A DNA stretch of 64,000 nt from Polyangiaceae bacterium (GCA_019637295.1 JAHBVX010000003.1:806001-870000); one strand, 5' to 3'. Shown: positions 16,778 to 26,218, counted from the stretch's first letter. The notes: a model not told the origin generated them from the letters alone. Program-made: numbers and translations.

Positions 16778-17491
16778 TCACGCGAAGCCCAGCAGCGCGA
16801 GGGTCACGCACACGGCCAGCACGCCGTGCTCGAGCGCGCCCGCGGGTAGACGCTCCGCAAGTCGCCTCAGCCCGTGCCCGAGGCAGTTGCCGCCGACCAC
16901 CGCGGCCGTCGTGACCGCGGCCCAGCCCAGCACCGACGGCGAGAACAACCCCACCGCGCCGTAGCCCACGATGCGCCCGACGTGCATGATGGCCGCGCAA
17001 CACGCGCCGGTCGCGACGTAGGTGCGACCGAGAAGACCCCAAGACAGCAAGAGCGGCGCCGCCAGCACCCCCGCGCCCCCGGACGCGCCGGTGAGTCCGC
17101 CGACCACCAGGCCCCCGGCGGCGAGCGCCGAGCGTGGCAACACCACGCGGACCTTCGCGAGGGCGCGCGCCAGGGACAGCACCGTCAGCGCGACGAGCAA
17201 CCCGCGGACGACCGCGGGCGAGACCAGGCCGGCAGCGAGGCCACCGAGCAGCGCCCCGGGTACGGCCCCGAGCGCGAAGGTGCGGACGACCCGGCGGTCG
17301 ATCGCGGTCCGCCCCAACCACGCCCGGTGCAGGTTGCCGACCAACAGCGCGGGAGCGGTGATGGCCAGCGCCTCCGCCGGCGACCACACGGCCGACAAGA
17401 CGAGCAGCAGCAGCAGCCCCCCGCCGAGCCCGGCCAAGGTGGTGAGCAGGCCCGCCAGGAGGCCACAGCCGAGCACCAGCGCCAGGGTCAT
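16778..17491 (-). CDS. TauE/SafE family membrane permease
   Basis: 237 residues with about seven to eight hydrophobic helices and the family-typical beginning LLAGLLTTLAGLGGGLLLL and internal repeat GLVVGGLTGASGGAGVLAAP. The family exports or takes up small anions such as sulfite or organosulfur acids; the substrate here is unknown. AGGA eight bases before the ATG supports the start. It is divergent from a LysR-type regulator with a shared 70-base intergenic region, a classic regulator-target pair. Confidence 0.88.
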   Translation of the reverse strand: MTLALVLGCGLLAGLLTTLAGLGGGLLLLLVLSAVWSPAEALAITAPALLVGNLHRAWLGRTAIDRRVVRTFALGAVPGALLGGLAAGLVSPAVVRGLLVALTVLSLARALAKVRVVLPRSALAAGGLVVGGLTGASGGAGVLAAPLLLSWGLLGRTYVATGACCAAIMHVGRIVGYGAVGLFSPSVLGWAAVTTAAVVGGNCLGHGLRRLAERLPAGALEHGVLAVCVTLALLGFA

Positions 17492-17523
17492 GCGCTGATC
17501 CTGGTCTCGGCTCTAGCATTCGT

Positions 17524-17558
17524 CCAATCGATTGATTTTCTGAATATGATAGGATTGG
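17524..17558 (+). promoter_or_regulatory. Putative LysR operator in divergent promoter region
   Basis: CCAATC (17524-17529) and GATTGG (17553-17558) form an inverted repeat spaced by 23 bases, and CAATCGATTG (17525-17534) is itself a perfect palindrome. The tract is unusually AT-rich for this genome and sits between tauE-like and lysR-like genes. Confidence 0.45.
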
Positions 17559-17561
17559 CAG

Positions 17562-18464
17562 ATGTTAGAGGAACTGCAGCAGTTCGTGCTCGTGGTCGAC
17601 CGGGGCACCGTCACGGGCGCCGCCAAGCTCGCACACCTCTCCCAACCCGCGCTGTCGGCGTCGCTGAAGCGGCTCGAGAGTCACTTCGGCGCGCGGCTGC
17701 TGCACCGGGGGCGACGCGGCGTGACGCTCACGACCGCGGGCAGCGAGCTGCTGCCGCGAGCCCGAGCGCTGCTCGCGGCGCTCGAGGATGCCAAGCGCGC
17801 GATAGCCGAGCTCGAGGGTCTGCGCGCGGGTGAGGTGCGCATCGGCGCGGGGGGCACCGCCGCTACCTATCTCCTGCCGAGCTTGCTCTCGAAGTACCGC
17901 AAGCGTCACCCCGACGTGCGCATCGTGCTGCGCGAGCTGCCGCCCGAGCAGGCCCGCGCCGAGGTCGAGCGCGGGGAGCTGGATCTGGGGGTGGTCTCCG
18001 ACAGCGGCGGCGAACCCTGGCGCGACGACGCCTTCGTGCTCGTGGCGGCGCGAGGCCGCGGCGCCCCCAGCGAGAACGTGGTGACGTTCACCCCGGGGAC
18101 CAGCACCCGCATGGCGCTCGACCGCCACTTCCCGGAGGCGCGCGTCGTGATGGAGCTCGGCAGCATCGCGGCGGTCAAGCGCCACGTCCGCGAGGGAGTC
18201 GGCATGGCCCTGCTCAGCCAGGCCGCCGTCGCGACGGACCTCGCCAGCCGCCGGCTACGCCGAGTCGCAGACCCGCGCACGCCCATCCCCCGTCGCTTTT
18301 GTTTGGTACATCGCGGGACCGACCAGCTCTCGCCCGCCGCCGCCGCCCTGCGCGCGCTGCTGCTCGAGGCCCGGCAGCTCCGGCGTGGGGCCGCTGCCCA
18401 AGGGAGCGCTCAGCGCCGGCGGCTCACAGGATCGCGTAGCGGATCCGGATCGACAGGGCCGTGA
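17562..18464 (+). CDS. LysR-type transcriptional regulator
   Basis: 300 residues. The N-terminal winged HTH (MLEELQQFVLVVDRGTVTGA to SQPALSASLKRLE) and linker helix are typical, followed by an effector-binding domain with GEVRIGAGGTAATYLLPSLL. It probably controls the divergent TauE-like permease and itself in response to a transported ligand. The last 30 residues are basic, low-complexity and unlike the family, perhaps because an older stop was lost. Confidence 0.9.
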   Translation: MLEELQQFVLVVDRGTVTGAAKLAHLSQPALSASLKRLESHFGARLLHRGRRGVTLTTAGSELLPRARALLAALEDAKRAIAELEGLRAGEVRIGAGGTAATYLLPSLLSKYRKRHPDVRIVLRELPPEQARAEVERGELDLGVVSDSGGEPWRDDAFVLVAARGRGAPSENVVTFTPGTSTRMALDRHFPEARVVMELGSIAAVKRHVREGVGMALLSQAAVATDLASRRLRRVADPRTPIPRRFCLVHRGTDQLSPAAAALRALLLEARQLRRGAAAQGSAQRRRLTGSRSGSGSTGP

Positions 18465-18651
18465 CTTGCTGGTTCGCATCTCGAAGCGCGAGTCCCACGG
18501 TGTATTTCGAGCCCGCCTGCACCGCGTGAGGCAGGGTGAAGATGGGATCAGCCGCAAGCCGCCATCCGGGGAGGAACGATTTCTGGACAGCCGAGCGCTC
18601 GAGACGCCAGCCGGGCGCCCCCAGGCAGCGTGGAAGGCGCGGATATTCCAA
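18424..18651 (-). pseudogene. Possible remnant encoding a beta-sandwich C-terminus
   Basis: A 75-residue minus-strand ORF. Its last 40 residues (PIFTLPHAVQAGSKYTVGLA, then LRDANQQVTALSIRIRYAIL) read like the final strands of an Ig-like or beta-sandwich domain, while the first 30 residues look random. It overlaps the end of the LysR gene by 41 bases. It may be the tail of a lost gene or a small real protein. The remaining bases up to 18734 hold only the leader of the next gene. Confidence 0.25.
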
Positions 18652-18734
18652 CCGATCCTCGGCAGGACGTCGCCGCCCTGGGCGGGCCGGAGAAAATCCT
18701 CTAGGGTCCCTCGGTCCCAGCGAAGGAGCGAGGA

Positions 18735-19391
18735 ATGCAAAAGTTCGACAAGTGGTCGACGATGGGTGCGGCGGCCTTGATGGTGGGTGCCCTCCTGGCG
18801 TGTAAGAAGGAAGAGCCGCCCCCTCCCACGCCGGTGGCCGAGGCGCCGCCGCCGGAGCCCCCGAAGGAAGAGGCCAAGCCCGACGCGGAGGCCAAGAAGG
18901 ACGACGACGAGGTCAAGCGCTACGGCTCGGCGGAGCAGACCGAGAGCGGGACCGTGCGCGTCGATATCCACCACGCGAAGGTCTACAAGGAGACGGACGA
19001 GACGACCTCCCACATCGCCACCCTCTCCCGCCATACGCTGGTCAACCGCAAGGCGCGCAAGGGCACCTGGATGCTCATCGACTATCCCTCGGGGGTCGGT
19101 CAACTCTCCCCTGGCTGGATCCCGAGCAAGCACCTGACGGGCAACGTCGAGAAGGTCAGCCTGGAGCAGATCACCAAGCAGGACGCGGCTGTCGCCGTGA
19201 CCCCGACCACGACCGCCACCGCGGTGGTGGACGCCACCGCCCCCACCACCACCGCGACGGCCGAGCCCACCGCGACCGCGACCACGACGGCGGAGCCCAC
19301 TCCCACCGCGACGGCCACGGCGACCGAGAAGAAGGGCCGACTCAAGGTGCCGTTCAAGCTGCCGACGGGCACCGGCGGCACCACCCAGTAG
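18735..19391 (+). CDS. SH3-like putative lipoprotein with Thr/Ala-rich tail
   Basis: 218 residues. The signal ends GALLACKK (lipobox), followed by a Pro/Glu/Lys linker, then a compact region (about 75-140) with VRVDIHHAKVYKETDE, HTLVNRKARKGTWMLID and GWIPSKHL that resembles a bacterial SH3 domain. A long Thr/Ala/Pro tail and a short basic end follow. Such domains often bind peptidoglycan or wall peptides, which is inference here. AAGGAG before the ATG fixes the start. Confidence 0.75.
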   Translation: MQKFDKWSTMGAAALMVGALLACKKEEPPPPTPVAEAPPPEPPKEEAKPDAEAKKDDDEVKRYGSAEQTESGTVRVDIHHAKVYKETDETTSHIATLSRHTLVNRKARKGTWMLIDYPSGVGQLSPGWIPSKHLTGNVEKVSLEQITKQDAAVAVTPTTTATAVVDATAPTTTATAEPTATATTTAEPTPTATATATEKKGRLKVPFKLPTGTGGTTQ

Positions 19392-19401
19392 CCTGATGGA
19401 A

Positions 19402-19432
19402 GCGAGCCCGCGCGCGCCTCGGGCGGGCTCGC
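19402..19432 (+). terminator. Hairpin terminator after lipoprotein gene
   Basis: GCGAGCCCGC (19402-19411) pairs with GCGGGCTCGC (19423-19432) around an 11-base loop, ten bases past the stop. There is no T run, but the 10-bp GC stem is strong and lies exactly between two genes. Confidence 0.6.
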
Positions 19433-19470
19433 CTCTCGACCGTCCGCGCGGAGCGTCGTAAGAAGGCGCC

Positions 19471-20652
19471 ATGGCCGAGACGATGCAGGCGCTGGTGTAC
19501 GACCGCGAGCTGGACCCCTGGGAGACGAGCCGCGGTCTGCGCAAGGCCGAGGTGCCGCGCGCCACCCTCGACGAGCGCGCCGACTACCACGATCGCTCGC
19601 GAGTGCTGGTCAAGCCGCGCTTCGTCGGTTTCTGCGGCTCGGACCGCGGCATCTGGTTTCGCCGCGCCTTCAAGGACATGATCTTGGGCTCCCTGGACAA
19701 GGAGTCGCGCGAGCAGCGGGGGCCAAAGCTCCGCCGCGTCATTGGCCACGAGCTGTTCGGCGAGATCATCGCCGTCGGCAGCGAGGCGAAGCGCAGCTAC
19801 GGGCTCGACGTCGGCGACTGGGTCACCGCGGAGAGTCACATCTACTGCGGCGTCTGCTACCAGTGTCGGGTCGGGGATGCACATGTCTGCGCCGACGACC
19901 TGATCATCGGCATCAGCTACGACGGCGCCTTCGCCGAGGCCGTCAAGCTGCCCGCGCAGGTGATCTGGCGTACCGACGTGGACAAGATCCGCCCCGAGGT
20001 GGCCGCGGTGCAGGAGCCTTTTGGCAACGCCGTTCACGCCTGCACCAAGGTGAACCTGCGCGGCAAGCGCGTGGCCATCGTGGGCTGCGGCACCATCGGC
20101 CTGTTCGCGGTGGCCATCGCCCGCGCCCTCGGCGCCACGCAGGTCATCGGCGTCGAGCCCGTCGCGAGCCACGCGGAGATGGCCCGCCGGCTGGGCGCGG
20201 ACGTGGTGCTCTCCCCCGGGGACAGCCCCGACGGCTACTCGCACGACCCGGACCTCGCGGCTCGGATCCGCCAGCTGACGGACGGCGTGGGCGTGGACGT
20301 GGTGCTCGAAATGAGCGGGCTCAACTCCAGCGTGAACAACGCGATCCACTGCGTGCGCCGGGGCGGCGACGTGATCCTGTTCGGCCTCAAGAGCGGCGAC
20401 GCTATCATCGAGAGCTTCGACCGGGTGATCGTGGACGGCATCGCCATGCACAGCGTCATCGGCCGTCGCATCCCGGAGACGTGGCACATCACTCGCCACT
20501 TGCTGGAGAGCCGCGAGCCGAACATCCACGACCTGGTCTGGGAGGTGATCCTGGCTCGCGGCGAGGGACCGATCGTCGACTTCGGCGACTTCGAGCCGGG
20601 CTCCTTCGAGACGACGATTCAGACCTATCCCAAGGTCATCCTGCGTTTCTGA
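19471..20652 (+). CDS. tdh: L-threonine 3-dehydrogenase-like Zn enzyme
   Basis: 393 residues of the zinc-dependent medium-chain dehydrogenase family. Catalytic-zinc residues lie in GFCGSD and IGHELFGE, structural-zinc cysteines in [16 protein letters not shown], and the cofactor motif is [25 protein letters not shown] matches the DPFGNAVH signature of threonine dehydrogenase. It would oxidise L-threonine to 2-amino-3-ketobutyrate with NAD+. The next gene, 20 bases downstream, encodes the following step (Kbl), which strongly supports the call. AAGAAGG precedes the ATG. Confidence 0.88.
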   Translation: MAETMQALVYDRELDPWETSRGLRKAEVPRATLDERADYHDRSRVLVKPRFVGFCGSDRGIWFRRAFKDMILGSLDKESREQRGPKLRRVIGHELFGEIIAVGSEAKRSYGLDVGDWVTAESHIYCGVCYQCRVGDAHVCADDLIIGISYDGAFAEAVKLPAQVIWRTDVDKIRPEVAAVQEPFGNAVHACTKVNLRGKRVAIVGCGTIGLFAVAIARALGATQVIGVEPVASHAEMARRLGADVVLSPGDSPDGYSHDPDLAARIRQLTDGVGVDVVLEMSGLNSSVNNAIHCVRRGGDVILFGLKSGDAIIESFDRVIVDGIAMHSVIGRRIPETWHITRHLLESREPNIHDLVWEVILARGEGPIVDFGDFEPGSFETTIQTYPKVILRF

Positions 20653-20671
20653 GCCGCATCCGGAGCATTTC

Positions 20672-21862
20672 ATGTACGAAGCCGCACGAGGAATCTATGC
20701 CGCGGAGCTGGCGAGCATCCGCGAGGCTGGCCTGTTCAAGCGCGAGCGGGTCATCACCACGCCCCAGGGCGCCCGCATCGAGTCCGCCGGACGGACGGTG
20801 CTGAACTTCTGCGCCAACAACTACCTGGGCCTCTCTTCGCACCCGAGCGTGATCGAGGGCGCCAAGCGCGCCCTCGACAGCCACGGCTTCGGCCTCTCCA
20901 GCGTGCGCTTCATCTGCGGCACCCAGGATCTGCACAAAGCCCTCGAGGCCAAGGTCAGTGAGTTCTTCGGCACCGAGGACACGATCTTGTACAGCTCGTG
21001 CTTCGACGCCAACGCGGGGCTCTTCGAGGTGCTGCTCGGCGCCGAGGACGCCATCATCAGCGACGCCCTCAACCACGCCAGCATCATCGACGGGGTACGG
21101 CTGTGCAAGGCCGAGCGGCACCGCTACGCCAACGGGGACATGGCCGAGCTCGAGGCGGCGTTGAAGCAGACTCAGAGCAAGCGCCTGCGCCTAGTCGCGA
21201 CGGACGGCGTGTTCAGCATGGACGGCTACCTGGCCAAGCTCGACAGCGTCTGCGACCTAGCCGAGAAGTACGGGGCGCTGGTGATGGTGGACGACTCGCA
21301 CGCCACGGGCTTCATCGGTCCCACCGGCCGCGGCACGCCCGAGCACTTCGGCGTCATGAGCCGCGTCGACGTGCTCACCAGCACTCTGGGCAAGGCCCTG
21401 GGCGGCGCGAGCGGCGGCTTCACCACCGGCAAGCGCGAGATCATCGAGCTGTTGCGCCAGCGCTCGCGGCCGTATCTCTTCTCGAACACCCTCGCTCCCG
21501 CGGTGGCGGGCGCCAGCCTGGCGGTGTTCGAGCTGCTCGAGACCAGCGCCGAGCGCCGCGAGGCAGTGCTGGCCAACGCGGCGCGGTTCCGTCGCGGTAT
21601 GGCGAGCGCCGGCTTCACCCTCAAGGACGGGTTTCACCCCATCGTGCCCGTGATGCTCGGGGATGCGCGCGTCGCCGAGCAGCTCGCCGCGCGGCTGCTC
21701 GAGGAAGGCATTTACGTCATCGCCTTCTCTTACCCGGTGGTGCCCCAGGGCCAGGCGCGCATCCGCGTTCAGCTCTCGGCGGTGCACACCAGCGAGCAGA
21801 TCGACGAAGCGGTCTCGGCGTTCACCCGCGCCGGACGCGCGCTGGGCGTGCTCCCGACCTGA
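20672..21862 (+). CDS. kbl: Glycine C-acetyltransferase (KBL)
   Basis: 396 residues, usual family length. A PLP-dependent alpha-oxoamine synthase that splits 2-amino-3-ketobutyrate with CoA to glycine and acetyl-CoA. Features are [35 protein letters not shown] and the PLP lysine in [10 protein letters not shown] (Lys241). It forms an operon with tdh, so threonine is degraded through the two-step dehydrogenase route. Cytoplasmic. Confidence 0.95.
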   Translation: MYEAARGIYAAELASIREAGLFKRERVITTPQGARIESAGRTVLNFCANNYLGLSSHPSVIEGAKRALDSHGFGLSSVRFICGTQDLHKALEAKVSEFFGTEDTILYSSCFDANAGLFEVLLGAEDAIISDALNHASIIDGVRLCKAERHRYANGDMAELEAALKQTQSKRLRLVATDGVFSMDGYLAKLDSVCDLAEKYGALVMVDDSHATGFIGPTGRGTPEHFGVMSRVDVLTSTLGKALGGASGGFTTGKREIIELLRQRSRPYLFSNTLAPAVAGASLAVFELLETSAERREAVLANAARFRRGMASAGFTLKDGFHPIVPVMLGDARVAEQLAARLLEEGIYVIAFSYPVVPQGQARIRVQLSAVHTSEQIDEAVSAFTRAGRALGVLPT

Positions 21863-21919
21863 GGCGCCTAGCTCAGCCCGCGTCGCGCCGGTACCGCGTC
21901 GGACCGACAGCAGAAGCCG

Positions 21920-22114
21920 TCAGAGCGAGACGGGCTCGCCGTCCGCTCGGTCGGCGAACTCGGAGGCGTCGGCCACGGGCGCGCCCCGGCCCAAGCTGGC
22001 CAGGCGGAAGACGCCGCTGTGCAGGGGCCCCGCCTCGCGCTTCTCTTCTTCCTCCACCGTCAGGAGTCCGGCCAAGAGGATCCCGAGAGCATGGGCTTCA
22101 GCGGCCGTGGGCAT
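21920..22114 (-). CDS. Small acidic protein of unknown function
   Basis: A 64-residue ORF (MPTAAEAHALGILLAGLLTV, then EEEEKREAGPLHSGVFRLAS) with a hydrophobic N-terminal helix, an acidic stretch and an ordered-looking C-terminus. Composition fits a real small protein better than a shadow, and it lies in the same direction as the membrane gene 59 bases upstream. No good ribosome site is seen. Confidence 0.45.
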   Translation of the reverse strand: MPTAAEAHALGILLAGLLTVEEEEKREAGPLHSGVFRLASLGRGAPVADASEFADRADGEPVSL

Positions 22115-22173
22115 GACAGGACAACCTACGCCGCTGCAAACCGGGACCTTCCCTGCGCAAACGCGCACCCGAG

Positions 22174-22548
22174 TCAGGGCTCGGAGGGGGGCGCGGGCGC
22201 GCGGGGGCCGGTCTCGATCCCGAGCTCCTGGCCGAGGCGGCGGGCTCGGCCCGCCAGCACGAAGCACGCGACCACCCCGGCGATCCAGCCGAAGAACAGC
22301 CCCGCGCCCACCAGCCGGATGGCGCCCCAGGGAGCGCCGAAGCGGCCGGCCAAGAACTGGAAGCCGTAGTCGAGCACCACCTTGCCGAAGCAGGCGAGGA
22401 CCCCGAGGTTGTAGGCCCGGAGCGCGCGCTCCTGCCAAGCCTCGAACTGCTCCGGGGACACGAGCTCCGGCCGCTCGGTTCGGCGGATCTCGAGCTTGCG
22501 GATCGAGAACAGGATGCCAAACACCAGGGCCAGGACGTCAATGAGCAT
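22174..22548 (-). CDS. Small membrane protein of unknown function
   Basis: 124 residues with an N-terminal hydrophobic helix (LIDVLALVFGILFSI), an amphipathic middle with EQFEAWQERALRAYNLGV, and two further helices (LACFGKVVLDYGFQFLAG and LVGAGLFFGWIAGVVACFVL), then a polar tail. No family recognised. It follows the beta-propeller lipoprotein gene with a 10-base gap and is probably in its operon. Confidence 0.75.
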   Translation of the reverse strand: MLIDVLALVFGILFSIRKLEIRRTERPELVSPEQFEAWQERALRAYNLGVLACFGKVVLDYGFQFLAGRFGAPWGAIRLVGAGLFFGWIAGVVACFVLAGRARRLGQELGIETGPRAPAPPSEP

Positions 22549-22558
22549 CGGGGGTCCG

Positions 22559-23815
22559 TCAGAATCCGCCGAGGGCGCGGGGGGGCAGGCCGATGCCGCC
22601 GTCGACCTTCCGGCTCGTGCGCAGGAGCTCCCCCGCCGGCCCCAGCTCGAAGCGATGCACCACGCCGCGGTCCGCGTCCGCCAAGAAGCACAGCGAACAG
22701 GGCGCGAAGCAGGCCACGGTGCCGAAGGTGAACGCCAGCTGCTCGGACGCGAGCACCGGCTCGGCGGCGCCCGCCTGCCAGTCGACCCGCAGCAGGCGAT
22801 CGGGGCGCTGCTGCTTGCCCGTCGCGTCGTCGAGGGTGCCCAGGGTGGTCAGCAGCAGGGTCTGCTCGTCCAGGAAGCCGACCCCCGCCCCCACCGGCGA
22901 GTCGGACAGGGCGCTCGCTGCGAGCAGCCGCACCACCTCGCCGCTCTCCACGTCTACCAGGGCCACGCCGGAGGTGAGCGGGTCGGGGTCCCGACCACCT
23001 GCGAAGTCCCCGCTGCAGGCCACCGCGAGGGTGCTCCCGCTCGGTGAGCGCGCCAGGCCCGCGCAGCCCTGCAGGCTACCGAGCACGACGACCTGATCGA
23101 GGGCGTCAGTGGCCGGGTCGACGGTGACCAAGCGCGACGGCAGCGAGGTCTTGAAGTTCAGCGAGTAGCCCTGGAGCAGCACCCACGCGCGCGACCCCGC
23201 GAGCGTGAGGCGACTGGGGCGCGCGTAGTAGCCGTCGGGCTCACCGGCCAGCGCGCCGCCCAGCTCGATGCGACCGGCGATGGTCTTGCGGTCCGGCGCG
23301 ATCACCAGGACGTCGTCCCCGCCGTCGAAGGGCTCCTTGCCGGCCTTGGTGTTGGGCTGAAATCTCGTGACGTAGCTGCGCCCGTCCGCCAGCGGCAGGA
23401 AATCCTGCGGGTTCGAGGCGAAGCCCGTCTTGACCGAGAGCTGACCTGTCACCTGCGCATCGGCGAGGCTCACGAAGGTGAGCACCGAAGTCAGGTGACG
23501 ATCGATGAGCACCACGTCCTCGCCGTCGGCGGCCGTGGCGGGCAACACCACGTCCCCGGAGAGCGGCGCGGACAGCACACCCGGCTTGGTCCCCGAAGAG
23601 ATGAAAGAAGGGCTCAGCACCGAGCCGCCGAGATCGATCAGCGAGACGTTGGACGACTGATAGTCCGAGCTGACCACCACCGCGCCTCGCCCGCACTGAC
23701 CCGCCGGGATGCTCGTGCCCCCGGTCGACGCCGGCGGCTCGGGGGCGCCACAGCCCGCCAGCAGCGCGAGGAGCGCGACGGGCAGGTGGCGAGGCGAGCG
23801 GCAAGCGCAGTGCAT
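22559..23815 (-). CDS. Exported beta-propeller-like lipoprotein
   Basis: 418 residues. The signal ends LLALLAGCGAPE (lipobox). The body is a chain of beta-rich repeats (VVVSSDYQSSNVSLIDLGG, VVLIDRHLTSVLTFVSL, LVTVDPATDALDQVVVLG, VALVDVESGEVVRL) that resemble blades of a YVTN/NHL-type propeller, plus a CFAPCSLCFL cysteine cluster late in the protein. A surface binding or scaffold role is likely. The ATG at 23815 begins the signal; upstream in-frame sequence is Arg/Pro-rich and not credible. Divergent from the PfkB gene. Confidence 0.78.
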   Translation of the reverse strand: MHCACRSPRHLPVALLALLAGCGAPEPPASTGGTSIPAGQCGRGAVVVSSDYQSSNVSLIDLGGSVLSPSFISSGTKPGVLSAPLSGDVVLPATAADGEDVVLIDRHLTSVLTFVSLADAQVTGQLSVKTGFASNPQDFLPLADGRSYVTRFQPNTKAGKEPFDGGDDVLVIAPDRKTIAGRIELGGALAGEPDGYYARPSRLTLAGSRAWVLLQGYSLNFKTSLPSRLVTVDPATDALDQVVVLGSLQGCAGLARSPSGSTLAVACSGDFAGGRDPDPLTSGVALVDVESGEVVRLLAASALSDSPVGAGVGFLDEQTLLLTTLGTLDDATGKQQRPDRLLRVDWQAGAAEPVLASEQLAFTFGTVACFAPCSLCFLADADRGVVHRFELGPAGELLRTSRKVDGGIGLPPRALGGF

Positions 23816-23895
23816 CGAGGCGGGCGGAGCGAAACACAGTCCACGGCACCCTTCAACGGCTTCCCCGCGGGCGGGTTTGGAGGGACCCTCGAGGG

Positions 23896-24780
23896 ATGCA
23901 AGCTCGCGCGGCCCGCTGCGTCGTCTGGGGCGAGATCGTGTGGGATCGTTTCCCCGACGAGGACCGGCTCGGAGGCGCGGCGGCCAACGTCGCCTATCAC
24001 CTGAGCTGCCTCGGCGCGGAGAGCGTGCTCGTGAGCTGTGTGGGCCAGGATGACCTCGGTCAGCGCGCCCTCGCGCGGTTGACCGACGCGGGGGTGGACA
24101 CGCGCTTCGTGACTCGGGACGCCGTCGCCCCGACGGGCACCGTGAAGGTGACCTTCGAGGCGGGGCAACCACGCTACGAGCTCGCCAGCTTCGCCGCCTA
24201 CGACCGCATCGGGTTCGACGTCGCGCTGGCCGAGCAGCTCGCCAGCGCTCGAGCGCTGGTGTACGGCACGCTCGCCCAGCGCACGGCGCTGGTGCAGGGC
24301 GCGCTGGTCCACGCCCTCGACGTCGACGGCCCCACCCGAGTCTTGGACGTCAACCTGCGCCCGCCGCACGTCACGCGAGCGATCGTCGGTCGCTGCCTCG
24401 AGCGCGCTCACGTCGTGAAGCTGAATGAGCACGAAGCGCATGTCCTCGCGGAGCTGCTGAACACCCGCGACCTCACGCGCTACCTGCTCGACTCCGGCGC
24501 GTGGCTAGTAGCGCTCACCCGCGGGGAGCGCGGCGCACGGCTGACCACGGCGACGGCGACGGTCGAGCACCCGGGGTTCGCCGCTGCTGTTGGGGGCGAC
24601 GCGGTGGGGGCGGGGGACGCCTTCACGGCGCTGCTCGCCCTCGAGGCGACCGAGCACGGCGATCTGGAGCGGCTGGTGCGACGCGCCAATCGCTACGCGA
24701 GCTGGGTCGCGAGCCACGCCGGCGCCATGCCGCAACCCCCCGCCGAGCTCGCGCAGTGGCTGCAGGGCACGGGCGACTAG
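23896..24780 (+). CDS. PfkB-family carbohydrate kinase
   Basis: 294 residues. RLGGAAANVAYHLSCLGAES is PfkB signature 1 and GGDAVGAGDAFTALLALEA is signature 2 with the catalytic Asp. RVLDVNLRPPH and VVKLNEHEAHVL fit fructokinase/ribokinase-type members. It phosphorylates a sugar with ATP in the cytoplasm; fructose is a reasonable guess, but substrate residues cannot settle it. No sugar transporter is adjacent. Confidence 0.88.
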   Translation: MQARAARCVVWGEIVWDRFPDEDRLGGAAANVAYHLSCLGAESVLVSCVGQDDLGQRALARLTDAGVDTRFVTRDAVAPTGTVKVTFEAGQPRYELASFAAYDRIGFDVALAEQLASARALVYGTLAQRTALVQGALVHALDVDGPTRVLDVNLRPPHVTRAIVGRCLERAHVVKLNEHEAHVLAELLNTRDLTRYLLDSGAWLVALTRGERGARLTTATATVEHPGFAAAVGGDAVGAGDAFTALLALEATEHGDLERLVRRANRYASWVASHAGAMPQPPAELAQWLQGTGD

Positions 24781-24828
24781 CGGAGGCGTGCGTTGTGTTC
24801 CAACGCGGGGGCTGGCATCGTCGGCGCC

Positions 24829-25170
24829 ATGTCCGACGAGCGCGAGCGGGATCGCCAGGCCATCTTGGCGCGCCGGCGATACTTCGTCGCTTCGGCGCTG
24901 GCGAGCATCGCGGCGGCGGGCTGCGACAAGGCGCCCCAGCCCTGTCTGGAGCCGCCCCTCATCGCGTCCGGCACCACGAGCGCCGAGCCTCCGCACTCAC
25001 CGTTCACCCCCTGCCTCGAACCGCCGTCGATCGAGCAGCCGCCGGCCACCGCGGATGCTGCTGCCGCTAGCGCGGACGCGGGGCGGCCCAAGGCAATCGT
25101 GCCTCCCCCTGCCCCGACTCGGCCCATGGTTTGTCTGCGCCCCCCGCCCGTGAAGAAGCAGGACCTCTGA
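24829..25170 (+). CDS. Putative Tat lipoprotein with PCLEPP-type repeats
   Basis: 113 residues. The N-terminus has a twin-arginine-like RRRYFVASALASIAAAGC, that is, a Tat-type signal ending in a lipobox Cys. The mature part is Pro/Ala-rich with three spaced Cys motifs: PCLEPPL, PCLEPPS and VCLRPPP. Each has a single Cys followed by Leu and Pro-Pro. I recall comparable Cys-Leu-x-Pro proteins in myxobacteria but know no function. The motifs could bind metal, carry a modification or form cross-links. It precedes the dehydrogenase gene by one base. Confidence 0.6.
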   Translation: MSDERERDRQAILARRRYFVASALASIAAAGCDKAPQPCLEPPLIASGTTSAEPPHSPFTPCLEPPSIEQPPATADAAAASADAGRPKAIVPPPAPTRPMVCLRPPPVKKQDL

Positions 25171-25171
25171 G

Positions 25172-26218
25172 GTGGGGATGCTGGAGGACTGGCCCGCCGA
25201 GCTCGACGCCAGCGCGCGGTGTCTGTTCCTGAGCGATCCCCCCTCGGGGCTGCGCGCCGTGCTGGTGCTCGACGACCTGACGCTCGGGCCCGCGGCCGGC
25301 GGCATCCGCACCCGCAGCTACCCGAGCCTTCGAGACGCGGTTCGAGAGTGCAGCGCGCTGGCTCGCGCGATGACGCTGAAGTGCTCCATAGCTGGGCTGG
25401 ACGCCGGCGGGGGCAAGCTCGTCGTGCTCGACCACCCGGGGCTCGATCGCCCGCGCGCGTTCGCTCGCCTGGGCGAGCTGGTCGAGGAGCTCGGCGGGCT
25501 CTTCCGAACAGCGGGGGATCTCGGCACGACGGCAGCCGATCTCGACGCGATGGCGGCGACCTGCCGCTTCGTGCACGCGGATGAGACGGGGCTCGCCGCC
25601 GCGGTGGCGCGCGGGCTCCTGCGCTGCATCGAGGCCTGCGCGGAGGGGCAAGGCCACAGCCTCCGCTCCCTGAGCGTGGGGGTGCAGGGGGCGGGCGCGA
25701 TCGGCTCGGCGGTGACCGGCGCCCTGGTGGCGGCGGGCCTGCGGGTGTACGTCGCGGACCTCGACGCCAAGCGAGCCGAGCGCGTGGCCCGCGAGCACGG
25801 CGCAACGGTGATCGAGCCGGCCCACCTGCTGAAGGCACGCCTCGACGTGCTCGCCCCGTGCGCCGTCGGCGGGGTCATCGGTGCCGACGAAGCGCGGGGG
25901 CTGCGCGTGTGGGCGGTGTGCGGAGCGGCGAACAACATCCTGTCGGACGACGAGGCCGGCGCGGTCCTGGTCGAGCGAGGCATCGCGTTCGTTCCGGATC
26001 CGGTCGCCTCGGCGGGCGCCGTGATCGCGGGGATCGGCAGGTCGGTGATGGGTCTGCCGGACCCCACACCCTTGATCGACGCCCTGGGCCAGGTGGCGCG
26101 GGACGTCTTGCGCGAGAGCGCGGCCTCGGGTGAGCCCACCCCCGCCATCGCTGCGCGGCTGGCGCAGCGGCGGCTGGAGCGGGTCCGCGCACGCCTGCGT
26201 GCTCGGGCCGGCAAATGA
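25172..26218 (+). CDS. Leu/Val/Phe dehydrogenase family protein
   Basis: 348 residues. The N-terminal catalytic domain shows TRSYPSLRDAVRECSALARA, MTLKCSIAGLDAGGGKLVV with both conserved lysines, and GDLGTTAADLDAM; the C-terminal Rossmann domain has VGVQGAGAIGSAV and WAVCGAANNIL. The family oxidatively deaminates branched-chain or aromatic amino acids with NAD+. Which one is not clear. A GTG at 25172 (GCAGGA eight bases before) or an ATG at 25178 may be the start. Confidence 0.85.
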   Translation: MGMLEDWPAELDASARCLFLSDPPSGLRAVLVLDDLTLGPAAGGIRTRSYPSLRDAVRECSALARAMTLKCSIAGLDAGGGKLVVLDHPGLDRPRAFARLGELVEELGGLFRTAGDLGTTAADLDAMAATCRFVHADETGLAAAVARGLLRCIEACAEGQGHSLRSLSVGVQGAGAIGSAVTGALVAAGLRVYVADLDAKRAERVAREHGATVIEPAHLLKARLDVLAPCAVGGVIGADEARGLRVWAVCGAANNILSDDEAGAVLVERGIAFVPDPVASAGAVIAGIGRSVMGLPDPTPLIDALGQVARDVLRESAASGEPTPAIAARLAQRRLERVRARLRARAGK

